NCBI GenBank assembly: GCA_016934415.1
Contig: JAFGSW010000072.1
Coordinates: forward strand, 27,874 to 91,873
Direction: 5' to 3'
Length of the DNA stretch: 64,000 nucleotides
Source of the DNA: Spirochaetales bacterium
GTDB taxonomy: Bacteria; Spirochaetota; Spirochaetia; SZUA-6; RPPD01
Shown here: positions 52,742 through 61,783 of the stretch, piece by piece
Numbering within the stretch: the first letter of the stretch is position 1
Layout: each line of letters begins with the position of its first letter
Program-made: the position numbers and the translations under genes
Notes under the pieces: model-generated
The model's input: only the letters and a program-made list of their open reading frames with translations
What the model was told of the DNA's origin: nothing
The model's database searches: none

Positions 52742-52859
52742 AATCGTTTCCTTTTTTCCGAAGCTCGTGGGATATCATCGTGTTTTACATCGAAACTACA
52801 GGCTATAGAAATAACATAAATTGAATTATAGTAAAATATATACTCTAAAAAAAATCAAT

Positions 52860-52980
52860 CGCTCCTCGGGGAGAGCGAACCGCGGATAGCACGGATAGGA
52901 ACGGATTATACTGACGAAGAAGGAGGGGAAAGTTACGGATAAAACGCGGATGGGCGCGGATGCACGCGGGGGAGTGCGGA
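52860..52980. repeat. dispersed ACGGAT-type intergenic sequence
   Basis: Tandem-like words GAACCGCGGATAGCACGGAT, GGAACGGAT and GCGCGGATGCACGCGG fill the gap between the SDR gene and the next locus. They belong to the same kind of dispersed intergenic sequence as at 970-1137 and mark the outer edge of the cluster region. Confidence 0.4.
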
Positions 52981-53003
52981 AACATCGAATTCCTTGTATT
53001 TCA

Positions 53004-53643
53004 ATGAGCGTTACTGATAATCAAAGAAAAAAACGGAGGAAAACGTTAAAAAAGATCGTATTGCTTTTTCTTGTCGGCTTTGCGATTTCATGCCAGGATA
53101 TCACCGTCTCAAGCACCGGGAACGAACGGCCCGTTTTTTCCACGGTCTCCGACGAGCGCGTCCTCCTGAGATATAGATTCAAGATCGGACAAAAGGTAGC
53201 GTTCGAAGTAAAGTCATGGACCAAACAATACGGAAGCTTTCTGGAATGGTTGGGCACGGCCATGGAAATAGATTTTTCTATCCAGGGCGAATATACCGTC
53301 AAGGAAATAAACAGGGGGAGAATTTCACTGATAAACAACATCATGCCGGAAATGGCGAAAAAAACCTCTGTTCGACCCCTCCCGATTTTAATTGTTCTCA
53401 GTATCAGGGGAAAGGAAATTCGCGATCTTCGAACCTGTAGTATATTTTGATACTTCATCTTCATCGGGTATGACTATTCCCGGAAGCACATTATCAGGAT
53501 GGCTTCTCTTCGACATGGAGGAGGGGAAAATCGTGCGTATCTATTTCGACCTTCACGTTCAATTGGGCTACGTGGAGGAAAAGGTCGCATCCAGGCAAGC
53601 CGATTCAAGAAGCGAATACACCACAAAAATCATTTCCAACTGA
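53004..53643 (+). pseudogene. frameshifted lipoprotein gene
   Basis: Two frames give one lipoprotein: the first has LKKIVLLFLVGFAISC (lipobox AISC), then a beta-rich domain to about 53400. The second continues from about 53392 (FEPVVYFDTSSSSGMTIPG, EKVASRQADSRSEYTTKI) to TGA 53643. The shift is +1 near GGGG at 53407-53410. The ribosome site CGGAGGAAAACG lies inside the ORF before TTA and not a start codon, so the start may be damaged as well. Family unknown. Confidence 0.55.
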
Positions 53644-53734
53644 CGATTTTTGTAAAAAGTCAAAAATCTTCCGAAAACCACCCTACAAGTGACAAGTGGG
53701 CGGCCGTCGCTGAAAAAAAACACAAACGTAATGA

Positions 53735-53755
53735 AAAAGTGCTTTCAGCACTTTT
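53735..53755 (+). terminator. hairpin after the broken lipoprotein gene
   Basis: AAAAGTGCT, a 3-base loop and AGCACTTTT form a perfect 9-bp stem ending in a short T run. It lies between the broken gene and the next lipoprotein gene and could terminate transcription. Confidence 0.5.
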
Positions 53756-53798
53756 CGAACATGCCAATGAGCATATGTAATGCGGTCGGAAGATAATG

Positions 53799-53804
53799 TA
53801 TAAT
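53799..53804 (+). promoter_or_regulatory. -10 box for the lipoprotein gene at 53835
   Basis: TATAAT lies 31 bases before the ATG with AAGGAGG between them. The -35 region (TGTAAT at 17-base spacing) is weak. Confidence 0.35.
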
Positions 53805-53834
53805 TTTCACCATCCCAGAGACAAGGAGGAGCAT

Positions 53835-54395
53835 ATGAAACCTGCTTTATGGAAAGGCGTTTTATTCGCTTTCACCGTTGTTCTATCGGTGTTTTTTGCA
53901 TCGTGCGAACTCCCGGCTCCCCCGGGAGCCAATGAGATCCATTACGACGGTCCGTTTTACAACTCATTCTATTTCCCGACGGCGACGCAATATATCGGGG
54001 CGGTCCGGCTTACTCCAACCGTCCTGGGGCCGTTCGCGGGTAGGAGCATCCAAAAAGTGAAATTTTATCTTAATAAAAAGCCTTCCACGCTGGCGATACA
54101 AGTCTATGATGAAGGCACGACGACGACTCCCGGAGCTTCCGTCCTGAACCAACCCGTGGATATCAATGCGCTTTCGGAATACGCGTGGAATGAAGTCTCG
54201 CTCACTGCCAATCCGGTCATCGGATCCGATGATATTTGGATCGGACTTTCAGTCGTCGTGCCGGCAACGACGACCGCTTCATTGGGTCGTGACGCGGGCC
54301 CCGCTTACGCGGACGGAAGATTCGTTTACGTGGCGGGCTCCTGGACGACGCTCTCTCTTGACGGAAATCTGAATATTCGCGCGGTGACCGATTAA
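53835..54395 (+). CDS. lipoprotein of unknown function
   Basis: A 186-residue exported protein with signal peptide and lipobox VFFASC, followed by a beta-sandwich-like domain (IQKVKFYLNKKPSTLAIQVYD, DIWIGLSVVVPATT). That pattern is seen in surface proteins, often next to carbohydrate-binding modules. AAGGAGG precedes the ATG. No catalytic motif is visible. Confidence 0.72.
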   Translation: MKPALWKGVLFAFTVVLSVFFASCELPAPPGANEIHYDGPFYNSFYFPTATQYIGAVRLTPTVLGPFAGRSIQKVKFYLNKKPSTLAIQVYDEGTTTTPGASVLNQPVDINALSEYAWNEVSLTANPVIGSDDIWIGLSVVVPATTTASLGRDAGPAYADGRFVYVAGSWTTLSLDGNLNIRAVTD

Positions 54396-54525
54396 TCATT
54401 CCGGGAGCCGATGCCGTCCGGTTTACATGGAATATTCTTCCCAAGGGGACCACCCTTCGACCAGCGGTGGAGCATATATGTTTCATCGCTGCCCAGGGCA
54501 GGCTCACCTTATACTCAATAACAAT

Positions 54526-54591
54526 TGGTTTTCTATTTCCGTTGTCGGCGGCATGACCTATCTACTTAAAATGTAAGGAAATAGAAAACCA
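54526..54591. repeat. 15-bp perfect inverted repeat with 36-base loop
   Basis: TGGTTTTCTATTTCC (54526-54540) is inverted exactly at 54577-54591. The loop holds no gene. It may be a remnant of a small mobile element or a large hairpin after the lipoprotein gene, in the 401-base gap 54396-54796. Confidence 0.6.
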
Positions 54592-54603
54592 TTATAGTCG
54601 GAA

Positions 54604-54631
54604 ATGCTGAAAATCACTTGATTTTCAGCAT
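54604..54631. terminator. 12-bp perfect hairpin
   Basis: ATGCTGAAAATC, loop ACTT, GATTTTCAGCAT. Strong stem but no clear T-tail on either side; it lies between convergent genes and could act as a bidirectional transcript end. Confidence 0.45.
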
Positions 54632-54796
54632 AATTATCCCGGATAACACGGGATAGGAAACGTTTCCCGGCCGGCGTGCTTCATTAACGATTATTCAATC
54701 CTCCGCGTTCATACTATGAGATGGTACTATGTGAGTCAAGTTTTTTGGCGAATAAAGGGGCGGGACGCCCGCCCCGCCGGGTTCGTCCCTCCCCCA

Positions 54797-55747
54797 TCAG
54801 CGCACAAGCCCGCACGCCGAGCGCACGGCTTCGACGATCATGGCCACGGTCTCCCCCGGCTCGTCCAGGAGCATGAAGTGGGTGCGGCCCTGCAGGACCC
54901 GGTAATCGATGCGTTCATTGGAGCGGAAAAGGTCCGCGTCCCGCTCGTTCAAGGGGAGGATGCGGTCTTCGCTGCCGTGCAGGATGGTGAAAGGGACCTC
55001 CACCCGCCGTACGGCGTCCGTCAGGTCGTCGCCCGCGACGCCGTCGCTCATTTTAAAATAATTGGCGACCATCTCCGGGGATTGGATGATGGGCTTGAAG
55101 ATATGCGCGTACCTGACCCCGTTCGCGGCGACGTCGAAAATGAGGTTCCTGAACTCCGAAAGCTGGGGATCCTTCCGCGTCATTTGTTTCGATCTCACCT
55201 TGAGAAACTGCCGGGCCAGGAAATGATTCCCGGCGGCGCGGAGCACCGCCAGGATCTTTTTCGCCTTGTCGACGTCGTCGTAGGCCAGTTTCGACGCGTA
55301 TGTCCAATCCGCTTTCCTGTAGTCGACGGCGATCCCGACGATGGATTTGAATTTTTCCGGGTGCCGGTCGTAATAGGCGAGCACCACCTTGGCGCCCTGG
55401 CACCAGCAGAAGAAATGCGCCTTCCCAATGTTTTCCCGCTCGAGCACGGCGTGCAGGGAATCCGCGTAGGCGGGGAGCAGGCACTCCTCGTCCGACAGGA
55501 TGCGGCCGTCGTCGTTGTGCGCGTTGTATTCGATCCCGATCACGCGGCACGTTCCCACGAGGCCCTCGAAAAGCGGCAGGCAGAACTGGATGGTGGGAAA
55601 CGGGCTCGCCACCACCAGAATCTCCCTCAGGAGCGGGTCCTCCTCCCGCAACGGATCGGCCCCGTCGCCGCCCGGGGGGTCCAAGAATCCCTGTTTGTAA
55701 TAGACGACCTTTTTATCGTTCTGCAAGATGACGTGGTGTCGTTCCAT
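54797..55747 (-). CDS. alpha/beta hydrolase with Cys nucleophile, thioesterase/acyltransferase-like
   Basis: A 316-residue alpha/beta hydrolase. The nucleophile elbow, usually GxSxG, reads CWCQG with C116 in the nucleophile position; D261 (HGSEDRILP) and H290 (GRTHFMLLDE) complete the triad. A Cys at this place is found in some thioesterase-like enzymes that favour acyl transfer to an amine over hydrolysis. It ends the minus-strand operon that includes an ACP and an ATP-grasp ligase, so release or transfer of the ACP-bound acyl group is a reasonable role. It overlaps the DUF362 gene by 35 bases. Confidence 0.8.
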   Translation of the reverse strand: MERHHVILQNDKKVVYYKQGFLDPPGGDGADPLREEDPLLREILVVASPFPTIQFCLPLFEGLVGTCRVIGIEYNAHNDDGRILSDEECLLPAYADSLHAVLERENIGKAHFFCWCQGAKVVLAYYDRHPEKFKSIVGIAVDYRKADWTYASKLAYDDVDKAKKILAVLRAAGNHFLARQFLKVRSKQMTRKDPQLSEFRNLIFDVAANGVRYAHIFKPIIQSPEMVANYFKMSDGVAGDDLTDAVRRVEVPFTILHGSEDRILPLNERDADLFRSNERIDYRVLQGRTHFMLLDEPGETVAMIVEAVRSACGLVR

Positions 55748-56957
55748 CGTTTCCCTTCTTTTTGTGCATCATGAGCCCGATTGTGCTCATGAGCGGATTC
55801 GAGGCGTGCAGTTTCTCGTAGGCGGAGATGAAGTCCGGCGGGCAGCCGTCGATGAAAACACCGCACCCACTGTTTTTTTGCCGGCAGGTCCCGAACACAA
55901 TGGTCTTGGAGGGGGGCGTATCCCCGGGCGCCTCCCCGGATTTTCCGACGATGATGGTCGAGCCCCGGTACGCGCCGGAAAGCACGGGGTTGGCGAAGCA
56001 GGCGTGGATCACGTTCAGGCAGGAGGAACAGGCGCCGTCGGCCAGGAGCCGTATGTTATGGCGGCTGAAATCCGGGAACGCGGGCTTTTTGAATTCCCGC
56101 ACCGCCTTGTCCGGGGTCAACCCGGTGAAGGCGGCGTTCCTGAAGGCGAGGGTATCGGAATCCAAAAGCTTCATGTGCGCGGCCGTTTTTATATATTCGA
56201 CGTCCGCGGGCTCGAACCCCATGATCATGAGGGCCGCGATTTCAGCGGCATCCGGGTCGTTCGAGAAAACAAGGACGCCCTTGTTGGCGGGATTCCCGTG
56301 GAGGGGACCGTTTCCCTCCATGCCGACGGTGCCGTCCATGACGACGAGGCGGGGCCGGACGATCCGGCTCAAGGCCAGAATCGGGAGCACAAGCCCGTTC
56401 CTGTGGAAGGCGAGCTTGTCGTCGTCCCGGATCAATCCCTTCAGGTTCTTGTACCCGAGGGTGGCTCCCGCGAGGATGTGCGTCTTCATGACCGGCACGT
56501 TCACGACGACGTCCGCCTCGTCGAGGATCGCGCTGACGTTGACGGCGGTCATCCCCGCTTTCGCGCCCACCGGATCGGGGAGCGGGTATTCGCGGAAAGC
56601 CCCCTCCTTCACGTCGAAAAGCGTCGCGCCCCCAAGGGAGCCCTCGTCGAGCTTGTTGAGCGCGAAGGCGGGACGGGTGGAACGGAGGTTGGCGCTGCCG
56701 CCTTCCGCGACGATGACGCGGGCCGCTCCCCGGTCGAGAAAATAACCGCACAGGGCCCGCACGAGATGGGGATTGGTCACCGCTCCGGTCTTGTAGGAGA
56801 GCCGGTCGCAGTAATTCGGTTTCAGGAGCACGATTTTTCCCCGCACCTCTCCCTTCCCCGCGTACGGGTCCAGGCCCTCATCGACCTTTTGACGGAGCTC
56901 CGGACACGTCGACTCGGGAGGCGCGTCCAGTATTGATATCCAGGTTCCGCTCGGCAC
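55713..56957 (-). CDS. DUF362 family protein
   Basis: A 414-residue protein with the DUF362 core: KIVLLKPNYCDRLSYKTGAVTNP, EADVVVNVPVMKTH and GYKNLKGLI. The C-terminal third has Cys clusters (CSSCLNVIHAC, CRQKNSGCGVFIDGCPP) that may bind an Fe-S centre. Function of the family is not settled. The GTG start has AAAAGGAG upstream. It lies between the radical-SAM pair and the hydrolase, so an electron-transfer or redox role for those enzymes is possible. Confidence 0.82.
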   Translation of the reverse strand: MPSGTWISILDAPPESTCPELRQKVDEGLDPYAGKGEVRGKIVLLKPNYCDRLSYKTGAVTNPHLVRALCGYFLDRGAARVIVAEGGSANLRSTRPAFALNKLDEGSLGGATLFDVKEGAFREYPLPDPVGAKAGMTAVNVSAILDEADVVVNVPVMKTHILAGATLGYKNLKGLIRDDDKLAFHRNGLVLPILALSRIVRPRLVVMDGTVGMEGNGPLHGNPANKGVLVFSNDPDAAEIAALMIMGFEPADVEYIKTAAHMKLLDSDTLAFRNAAFTGLTPDKAVREFKKPAFPDFSRHNIRLLADGACSSCLNVIHACFANPVLSGAYRGSTIIVGKSGEAPGDTPPSKTIVFGTCRQKNSGCGVFIDGCPPDFISAYEKLHASNPLMSTIGLMMHKKKGNDGTTPRHLAER

Positions 56958-56968
56958 GGGTTCTCCTT

Positions 56969-58096
56969 TTAGTGCTTGCTCGGATCGGCGTAAAACCGCG
57001 CGCAGGCGGTGCAGATGGGAAAGAGCTCCCTGCGGACGCGGTTTCGTATGGCTTTCAGCCGGTCGCCCTTCCAGATGTCCAGAATGCTTTCCCCGTAAAT
57101 GTTTCCCGCCGTGATATCGTACTGGGTATGGCAGGGGGTGACGTCCCCGTTGGCCGCGATTTCCGCGTAGATCCAGGGGAACGGGCAGTACTTGTGCCAG
57201 TCCGCCATCTTTTCCCAGGACGCGGTGAAGTAATTCCTGATATTATCTTCTTCCGAGGTTTTCGGATAGGCGATGAAGTATATTCCCATTTTCCCGCATT
57301 CCTCTTTTACCCGGTTGATCTGCCGGGCGATCTCCTTGAAATCCATTCCGGAGAAATCGGCCCGGTCGCGGATGAGCCCTTCGGCGATCAGGCCGTTGGG
57401 GCTTGTTTCCTTCGAAATGCAGGACGATGTGTTTTCCGTTTCGGGGAAAAGCTCTTCCATCACTCCGCGGAAAGTTTTCACCTGCTCCGGCGTCGCGTAC
57501 TGCATGAACTCGATGCTCAAGTGATCCAGCATCGAGAGATCGATCGTGGAGAGGAAAAACTCCTCTATGCAAAGGTGCGTTTCCGGGGTGACGATGAAGG
57601 TAACGCCGATTCCGGGGAGCTTCGCGCCCCGGGCTTGCCGCAAGGCGTGGAGTTTATGAATCCCGCGGACGACCCTTTGAAACACTCCCGTTCCCCTCTG
57701 CCGGTCGTTTATATGCTCCGGCCCGTCGAGGGAAATCCACAGCCGGTCCGGGGGAACGTCCACCAGGTCTTGGGCGTACTTCTCTATGAATAAGCCGTTG
57801 GTCGGAATGTCGAGGCCGCAGCCGCCCTCTTTGATCAGCTTGATCGCCTTGAAGACCTCCGGGTACATGAAGGGCTCCCCCCCGAAAAACCCGAAATAGG
57901 GTTTGTAGGACAGGCATTGCCTGATCGCCTTTTCCAACACCGCGTAATCCAGGGCGACGGTCTTCTTCTTGTGATGGTAGGATCCCGCCTTCCCCCACTC
58001 GTAGCACATGCGGCAGCGCAAATTGCAGGCTTCAGTGAGTTGAATCACTATCCAGCGGGGAGCGTTCATCCCGGAGAGGTCATGTCCCGTCGTCAT
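56969..58096 (-). CDS. radical SAM/SPASM protein
   Basis: A 375-residue radical-SAM enzyme with CNLRCRMC (Cys 24, 28, 31), GFFGGEPFMYPEVF and a SPASM region (YCPFPWIYAEIAANGDVTPC, CTACARFY). Adjacent in the same operon is a second one of similar size. SPASM proteins can act on peptides, sugars or cyclitols; in this context a sugar or amino-acyl substrate is possible. It is followed by the DUF362 gene after 11 bases. Confidence 0.86.
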   Translation of the reverse strand: MTTGHDLSGMNAPRWIVIQLTEACNLRCRMCYEWGKAGSYHHKKKTVALDYAVLEKAIRQCLSYKPYFGFFGGEPFMYPEVFKAIKLIKEGGCGLDIPTNGLFIEKYAQDLVDVPPDRLWISLDGPEHINDRQRGTGVFQRVVRGIHKLHALRQARGAKLPGIGVTFIVTPETHLCIEEFFLSTIDLSMLDHLSIEFMQYATPEQVKTFRGVMEELFPETENTSSCISKETSPNGLIAEGLIRDRADFSGMDFKEIARQINRVKEECGKMGIYFIAYPKTSEEDNIRNYFTASWEKMADWHKYCPFPWIYAEIAANGDVTPCHTQYDITAGNIYGESILDIWKGDRLKAIRNRVRRELFPICTACARFYADPSKH

Positions 58097-58112
58097 GTAA
58101 TGCCGTCGCCTC

Positions 58113-59285
58113 CTATATCCCGTCCCGGTAGAGAAGCACGCACTTGGCGCACACCGGCATGAGCTCTTGCCGTATCGTTTCCCTGAACCGGTTGAACCGG
58201 CCGCTTTTCCAGACGTCGAGCACCTCTCCCGAATATATGTTTCCCATGACCGTTTCGGGGAAGGCTTTGCAGGCCGGGATGGTGCCGTCAGCGAGCACGT
58301 CCAGGCGGTACGAGAGCGACAGGCACCCGGTCCTGCCCTGGGCGGGCGCGCCCGCGCCGAGGACGAAAGGAGCGAGCTCGTCCGCGCGCAGGGCGGGTTG
58401 AAATCGAATCCGGATCTTCCGGGAGGCGGAGGATATTTTTTTCATGCCCTCCGCCAGGACCGGAATTTTCGTCCCGTCGATGCGGTGCGTATAGCAATGC
58501 CAGCTTCCCGTACCGGGTTCCCGGACGGGATCGAGCCACGCGAGACGGTCGCGGCAATACGCGTCCATCGCCTCGCCCGTCTCCCTGCTTATGTACCAGG
58601 GGAAGCTTAAAAAAAGAGTGTCGATGCCGAGGCTTTCGAAATAATCCGCCAGCTCGGGCATTTTCCCCGCCGTCCGGTCGGTCAGCACGCAGTTGACTGA
58701 AATGATGCCGCGGAACTCCTTCCTTTTCCGAAGCTCCCGCAGGAGCTCCATGTTCTTCATGATCTTCCCGAAGCTCCCCCGGCCGCGCACGGCGTCATTG
58801 TCCTCCTCCAGTCCGTCGATGCTCAACAGCAGCGCCAGGCGGGAAGAGATGCGCAGGAGCGATTCCAGGTTCTCTTCCACCAGCAGCCCGTTCGTGCAGA
58901 GCACCGTCCAGCGGGGATCGCTCTCGATGAGCCGGGAAAGGCGGCCCCACTCGGAATACATGAGGGGTTCCCCGCCCCACGCGTACAAGCCCGCCTTCGT
59001 TTCCCGCGTGGCGCGGAACAGTTTTTCGATCGCGTCCGGCGACAGCTCGAGCGATCGTTTCTCTTTTTCCAGGCGGCGGAAATGCCCGTCTTCGTTCCAC
59101 TGAAAACAGTGGGCGCAGCGCAGGTTGCATCGATAGGTGAGCTGGACGCCAATTTCCCTGGGAACATCGCACGCGAAGGCCGGCGACTTTTCCAGGTTGC
59201 GGCTGGATTCGGATTTGTTTTTGGCCATCCTTTTGAGGCGGCCGAATCTCTCCCCGTCGAACCCGACGGCGCTTTTACCCGGCAT
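58113..59285 (-). CDS. radical SAM/SPASM protein
   Basis: A 390-residue radical-SAM enzyme with CNLRCAHC (Cys 53, 57, 60), YAWGGEPLMYSEWG and a C-terminal part with CLSLSYRLDVLADGTIPAC and CAKCVLLYRDG. The 45-residue N-terminal extension is charged. Its start overlaps the glycosyltransferase stop by 11 bases and its own stop is 16 bases before the next radical-SAM gene, so the two are co-translated. Substrate unknown. Confidence 0.86.
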   Translation of the reverse strand: MPGKSAVGFDGERFGRLKRMAKNKSESSRNLEKSPAFACDVPREIGVQLTYRCNLRCAHCFQWNEDGHFRRLEKEKRSLELSPDAIEKLFRATRETKAGLYAWGGEPLMYSEWGRLSRLIESDPRWTVLCTNGLLVEENLESLLRISSRLALLLSIDGLEEDNDAVRGRGSFGKIMKNMELLRELRKRKEFRGIISVNCVLTDRTAGKMPELADYFESLGIDTLFLSFPWYISRETGEAMDAYCRDRLAWLDPVREPGTGSWHCYTHRIDGTKIPVLAEGMKKISSASRKIRIRFQPALRADELAPFVLGAGAPAQGRTGCLSLSYRLDVLADGTIPACKAFPETVMGNIYSGEVLDVWKSGRFNRFRETIRQELMPVCAKCVLLYRDGI

Positions 59286-60393
59286 GCGTTATCTCCCCGG
59301 CGATAATGTCGGCAAAGTCCTTTATGTTTTTCCGGGCGGAGAGGAGATTTCCGTGCAGCGTTTGAAGCGCGGAGAGCGGACCGTTCCCGTCGAGCCACGC
59401 GCGGTACGGGACGCCGAATCCCAGATCGCGCCAGAGCTCCGCGTTCTTTTTCTCGTAATCGCCGTAGGGCTCGAGCAGCACCAGGGGCGTGGCGGTGCGG
59501 AGCGAATCCATGAGGGTCATGCCTCCGGGCTTGCTGATCACCGCCCGGGCGCGGGAAATAAACCGGTGCAGAATATGATACTCGTCGTGCCGCCATTCCC
59601 TGTCTTCCCCCCGTTCCCGGAGTTTTTCCCGGAGGGGAGGAAAAAGCCGGTCGGGCGTCATCCCGTGGATCAGGGGATTCCATGACGGGTCCTGGAAAAA
59701 ATAACGATGTCCCGACCGCAGGACCGGGGTGAGTGCGTCCGCTTCCTCTCCGTCGCCAAAGACGACGTCGAGCGACAGGCCGGCCCTGTCCAGCTCGGAC
59801 AGCTTGTCCCGGTAGGTGCCCAGCCCGCCGCCGCCGCCGTGGACCACGAATCTTTCCTCCCTTTCCGAAAACGGAAGCGGCCGGCCGTCGCCCGTCCCGA
59901 TGAACGAGTGAACGCGGTTTCCAGGCCGCTCGAAAAACCAGCGGTGCCTGAACGCCTTGTCTTCCGCGCGGTACGGCTTGAAGGAGGTGGAGGGAACCGA
60001 ATCCATGTGGCAGAGGTCGGCCTCCACATCCCCGGCCTTCTCCCGTTCCGCGAATCCCCGCAAAAGGGGAATCCAGAATCCGGAAAAGGCGATGAATTTT
60101 CGCAATCCCTTTCGTTCCCATTCACCGTATAGGTCCGCTACACGCCGGGGATCGAAATTCCCGCTTATGTCCCGGGTCAGGCTCTGGGCGGCGAGCGCGA
60201 ACCTGAAATTTTCCCGGTATTTCCTTTTTGCTTTAATGAGCTCTTCCCGCTTTTGCGGATAGTAAACGTCTTCCAGCATGTACAGATCCGTCGGGACGCC
60301 TTTTTTCGCCAACCGTCTATGGAGGAGAAGGGCGGGAATATACGTACCGAACGTGCCGGCTGAAAAAAGCACGGCGGTTTTTTTATTCTTCAT
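59275..60393 (-). CDS. GT-B glycosyltransferase (MurG/UGT-like)
   Basis: A 372-residue protein in the GT-B fold: FSAGTFGTYIPALLLHRRLA at the start, RFVVHGGGGGLGTYRDKL in the linker, and the donor-binding segment VISKPGGMTLMDSLRTATPLVLLEP (MurG/GT28-like). It would transfer a sugar to the acyl-carrying or cyclitol substrate. It overlaps the ATP-grasp gene by 11 bases. It is the third glycosyltransferase of the window. Confidence 0.85.
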   Translation of the reverse strand: MKNKKTAVLFSAGTFGTYIPALLLHRRLAKKGVPTDLYMLEDVYYPQKREELIKAKRKYRENFRFALAAQSLTRDISGNFDPRRVADLYGEWERKGLRKFIAFSGFWIPLLRGFAEREKAGDVEADLCHMDSVPSTSFKPYRAEDKAFRHRWFFERPGNRVHSFIGTGDGRPLPFSEREERFVVHGGGGGLGTYRDKLSELDRAGLSLDVVFGDGEEADALTPVLRSGHRYFFQDPSWNPLIHGMTPDRLFPPLREKLRERGEDREWRHDEYHILHRFISRARAVISKPGGMTLMDSLRTATPLVLLEPYGDYEKKNAELWRDLGFGVPYRAWLDGNGPLSALQTLHGNLLSARKNIKDFADIIAGEITHAG

Positions 60394-61783
60394 GACTCTC
60401 TATGACGGCTTCTTTCTTCAAAAAATTATTTACCTGAAGGAAGGAAAATATTTTTTCCATTTTGAGGAGCATATCCTCAATATCTTCCTGTTTTTCATAT
60501 GCCATTCCGGCGTACAGCCTCGCCTTGTGCAAGGCGCCGTCTCGGGGGCGTTCCTGAGCGTTTATGTTCAAGGTATGAGCGGTGAGCGGGATAATCCCCG
60601 CCGGCGCGTCGATTGTGAACAGAACGTTCTCCTCCTTCATCCGGCGGAGCAGCTTCTCGAAGGGGACTGTCCGCGAGACGGTCAACGGAAAACACACGAG
60701 GCACGCCTTCTTGGAATAACGGTGAAGGAAACGCGAAAGCGCCCGATTGAAGAATCCCAGGGATTTCCTCGCGTTTATTTCCACCAGTGGATACGGGGAG
60801 CCGTCTTTCAACACCATGGAATCCACGCATACCGGGCCCGAATACCCGGCGGCATGAATGCGCCCCGCGATTTCCATGATGGCGTCGAAGTACCCTTGCT
60901 TTTTCATCCGCTCGGTAAAAAGTTCATCCGCGGTGAAAACGCCTTGGAAGGAAAATCCCCTGTTCTTCAGAATCGACAGCGACGGATTATGCACGTTCCC
61001 TTCTTTGTCCAGGAAAAACTGGCATGAAAAGTCCCTCGTTTTCCGCAGGTGCGGCTCGAGCAGGAAACGGGTGACGGCGCCTTTTTTTTCCTGGTTCAGG
61101 ATGTGGCGCGCGACCGAAGAGAGGATGCCCGCCGATTGAATCAGGAGGTTGTCCTTTCCCGAAACGCCAAACGGGTCTTTCATGAGAAAGGGGCCCCCGT
61201 CCAGCAGGCTTTTCCCGATCTCGAGAACTTCCCCGGCCGACCACGCCATCCGGCCGCGGTACTCCGGGAACAGGGCCCGCGCCACGCCGCATGAAAATTC
61301 CTTCGAGTTCACCTTCTTCACGCATTCTATGGCGGGGAGAACGTTTCCGGGAAATACTTCTCGAGCGAAATCGATCGTGTGGGAATGGACGGCGTATGGG
61401 GAAAAGGCCATCCCCTCCTTTATCATGCTTTTGACGTCGCTTTTCGCGTCCGATTCAATGAGATCCCGGCAGACGGTGCGCTCGTCGCGCGGATGCTCTC
61501 CGGAATGAATCCCGTTCAAGGGGCGTGTATTGTTTGAAAAATCGAAACCAAGTTCGGAAAGATATTCCCGGTGCGCGGGATGAAACGGAAGGCGGGTGAC
61601 GACAATGTCTCCGGGATTTCGAACGAAGAGAAACTGCATGTCGTCCATGACCCCCGTAATGCGTTCCGCTTCGGGGTCTTTCACGGCGGGCAGACGGGAC
61701 AGCAGGGGATCCCGCCAGAATCGTTCGGAATTGAAGGTTCCCAAAAAAAGGGTCGCGGGCGCGGCGTCACGATTCTTCTTCAT
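60383..61783 (-). CDS. preATP-grasp/ATP-grasp ligase, BtrJ-like
   Basis: A 466-residue ligase. Residues about 10-80 (LFLGTFNSERFWRDPLLSRLP, VTRLPFHPAHREYLSELGFDF) resemble the preATP-grasp start of BtrJ-type enzymes, which load an amino acid on the ACP BtrI in butirosin synthesis. The ATP-grasp domain follows, with PFLMKDPFGVSGKDNLLIQS and GPVCVDSMVLKDGSPYPLVEINARKSLGF holding Mg-ATP ligands. The gene overlaps the ACP gene by 17 bases, so loading of ACP5 is the natural role. ATG 61783 is preferred; ATG 61813 would deepen the overlap. Confidence 0.8.
   Translation of the reverse strand: MKKNRDAAPATLFLGTFNSERFWRDPLLSRLPAVKDPEAERITGVMDDMQFLFVRNPGDIVVTRLPFHPAHREYLSELGFDFSNNTRPLNGIHSGEHPRDERTVCRDLIESDAKSDVKSMIKEGMAFSPYAVHSHTIDFAREVFPGNVLPAIECVKKVNSKEFSCGVARALFPEYRGRMAWSAGEVLEIGKSLLDGGPFLMKDPFGVSGKDNLLIQSAGILSSVARHILNQEKKGAVTRFLLEPHLRKTRDFSCQFFLDKEGNVHNPSLSILKNRGFSFQGVFTADELFTERMKKQGYFDAIMEIAGRIHAAGYSGPVCVDSMVLKDGSPYPLVEINARKSLGFFNRALSRFLHRYSKKACLVCFPLTVSRTVPFEKLLRRMKEENVLFTIDAPAGIIPLTAHTLNINAQERPRDGALHKARLYAGMAYEKQEDIEDMLLKMEKIFSFLQVNNFLKKEAVIESHEE

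Noticed and set aside
54716..55774. 352-codon plus-strand frame opposite the alpha/beta hydrolase
   Set aside because: Antisense shadow; no start signal and no motif, while the hydrolase triad is clear on the other strand.
55728..56936. Long plus-strand open frames opposite the DUF362 gene
   Set aside because: Antisense shadows; the minus-strand frame has the recognisable DUF362 motifs and a ribosome site.
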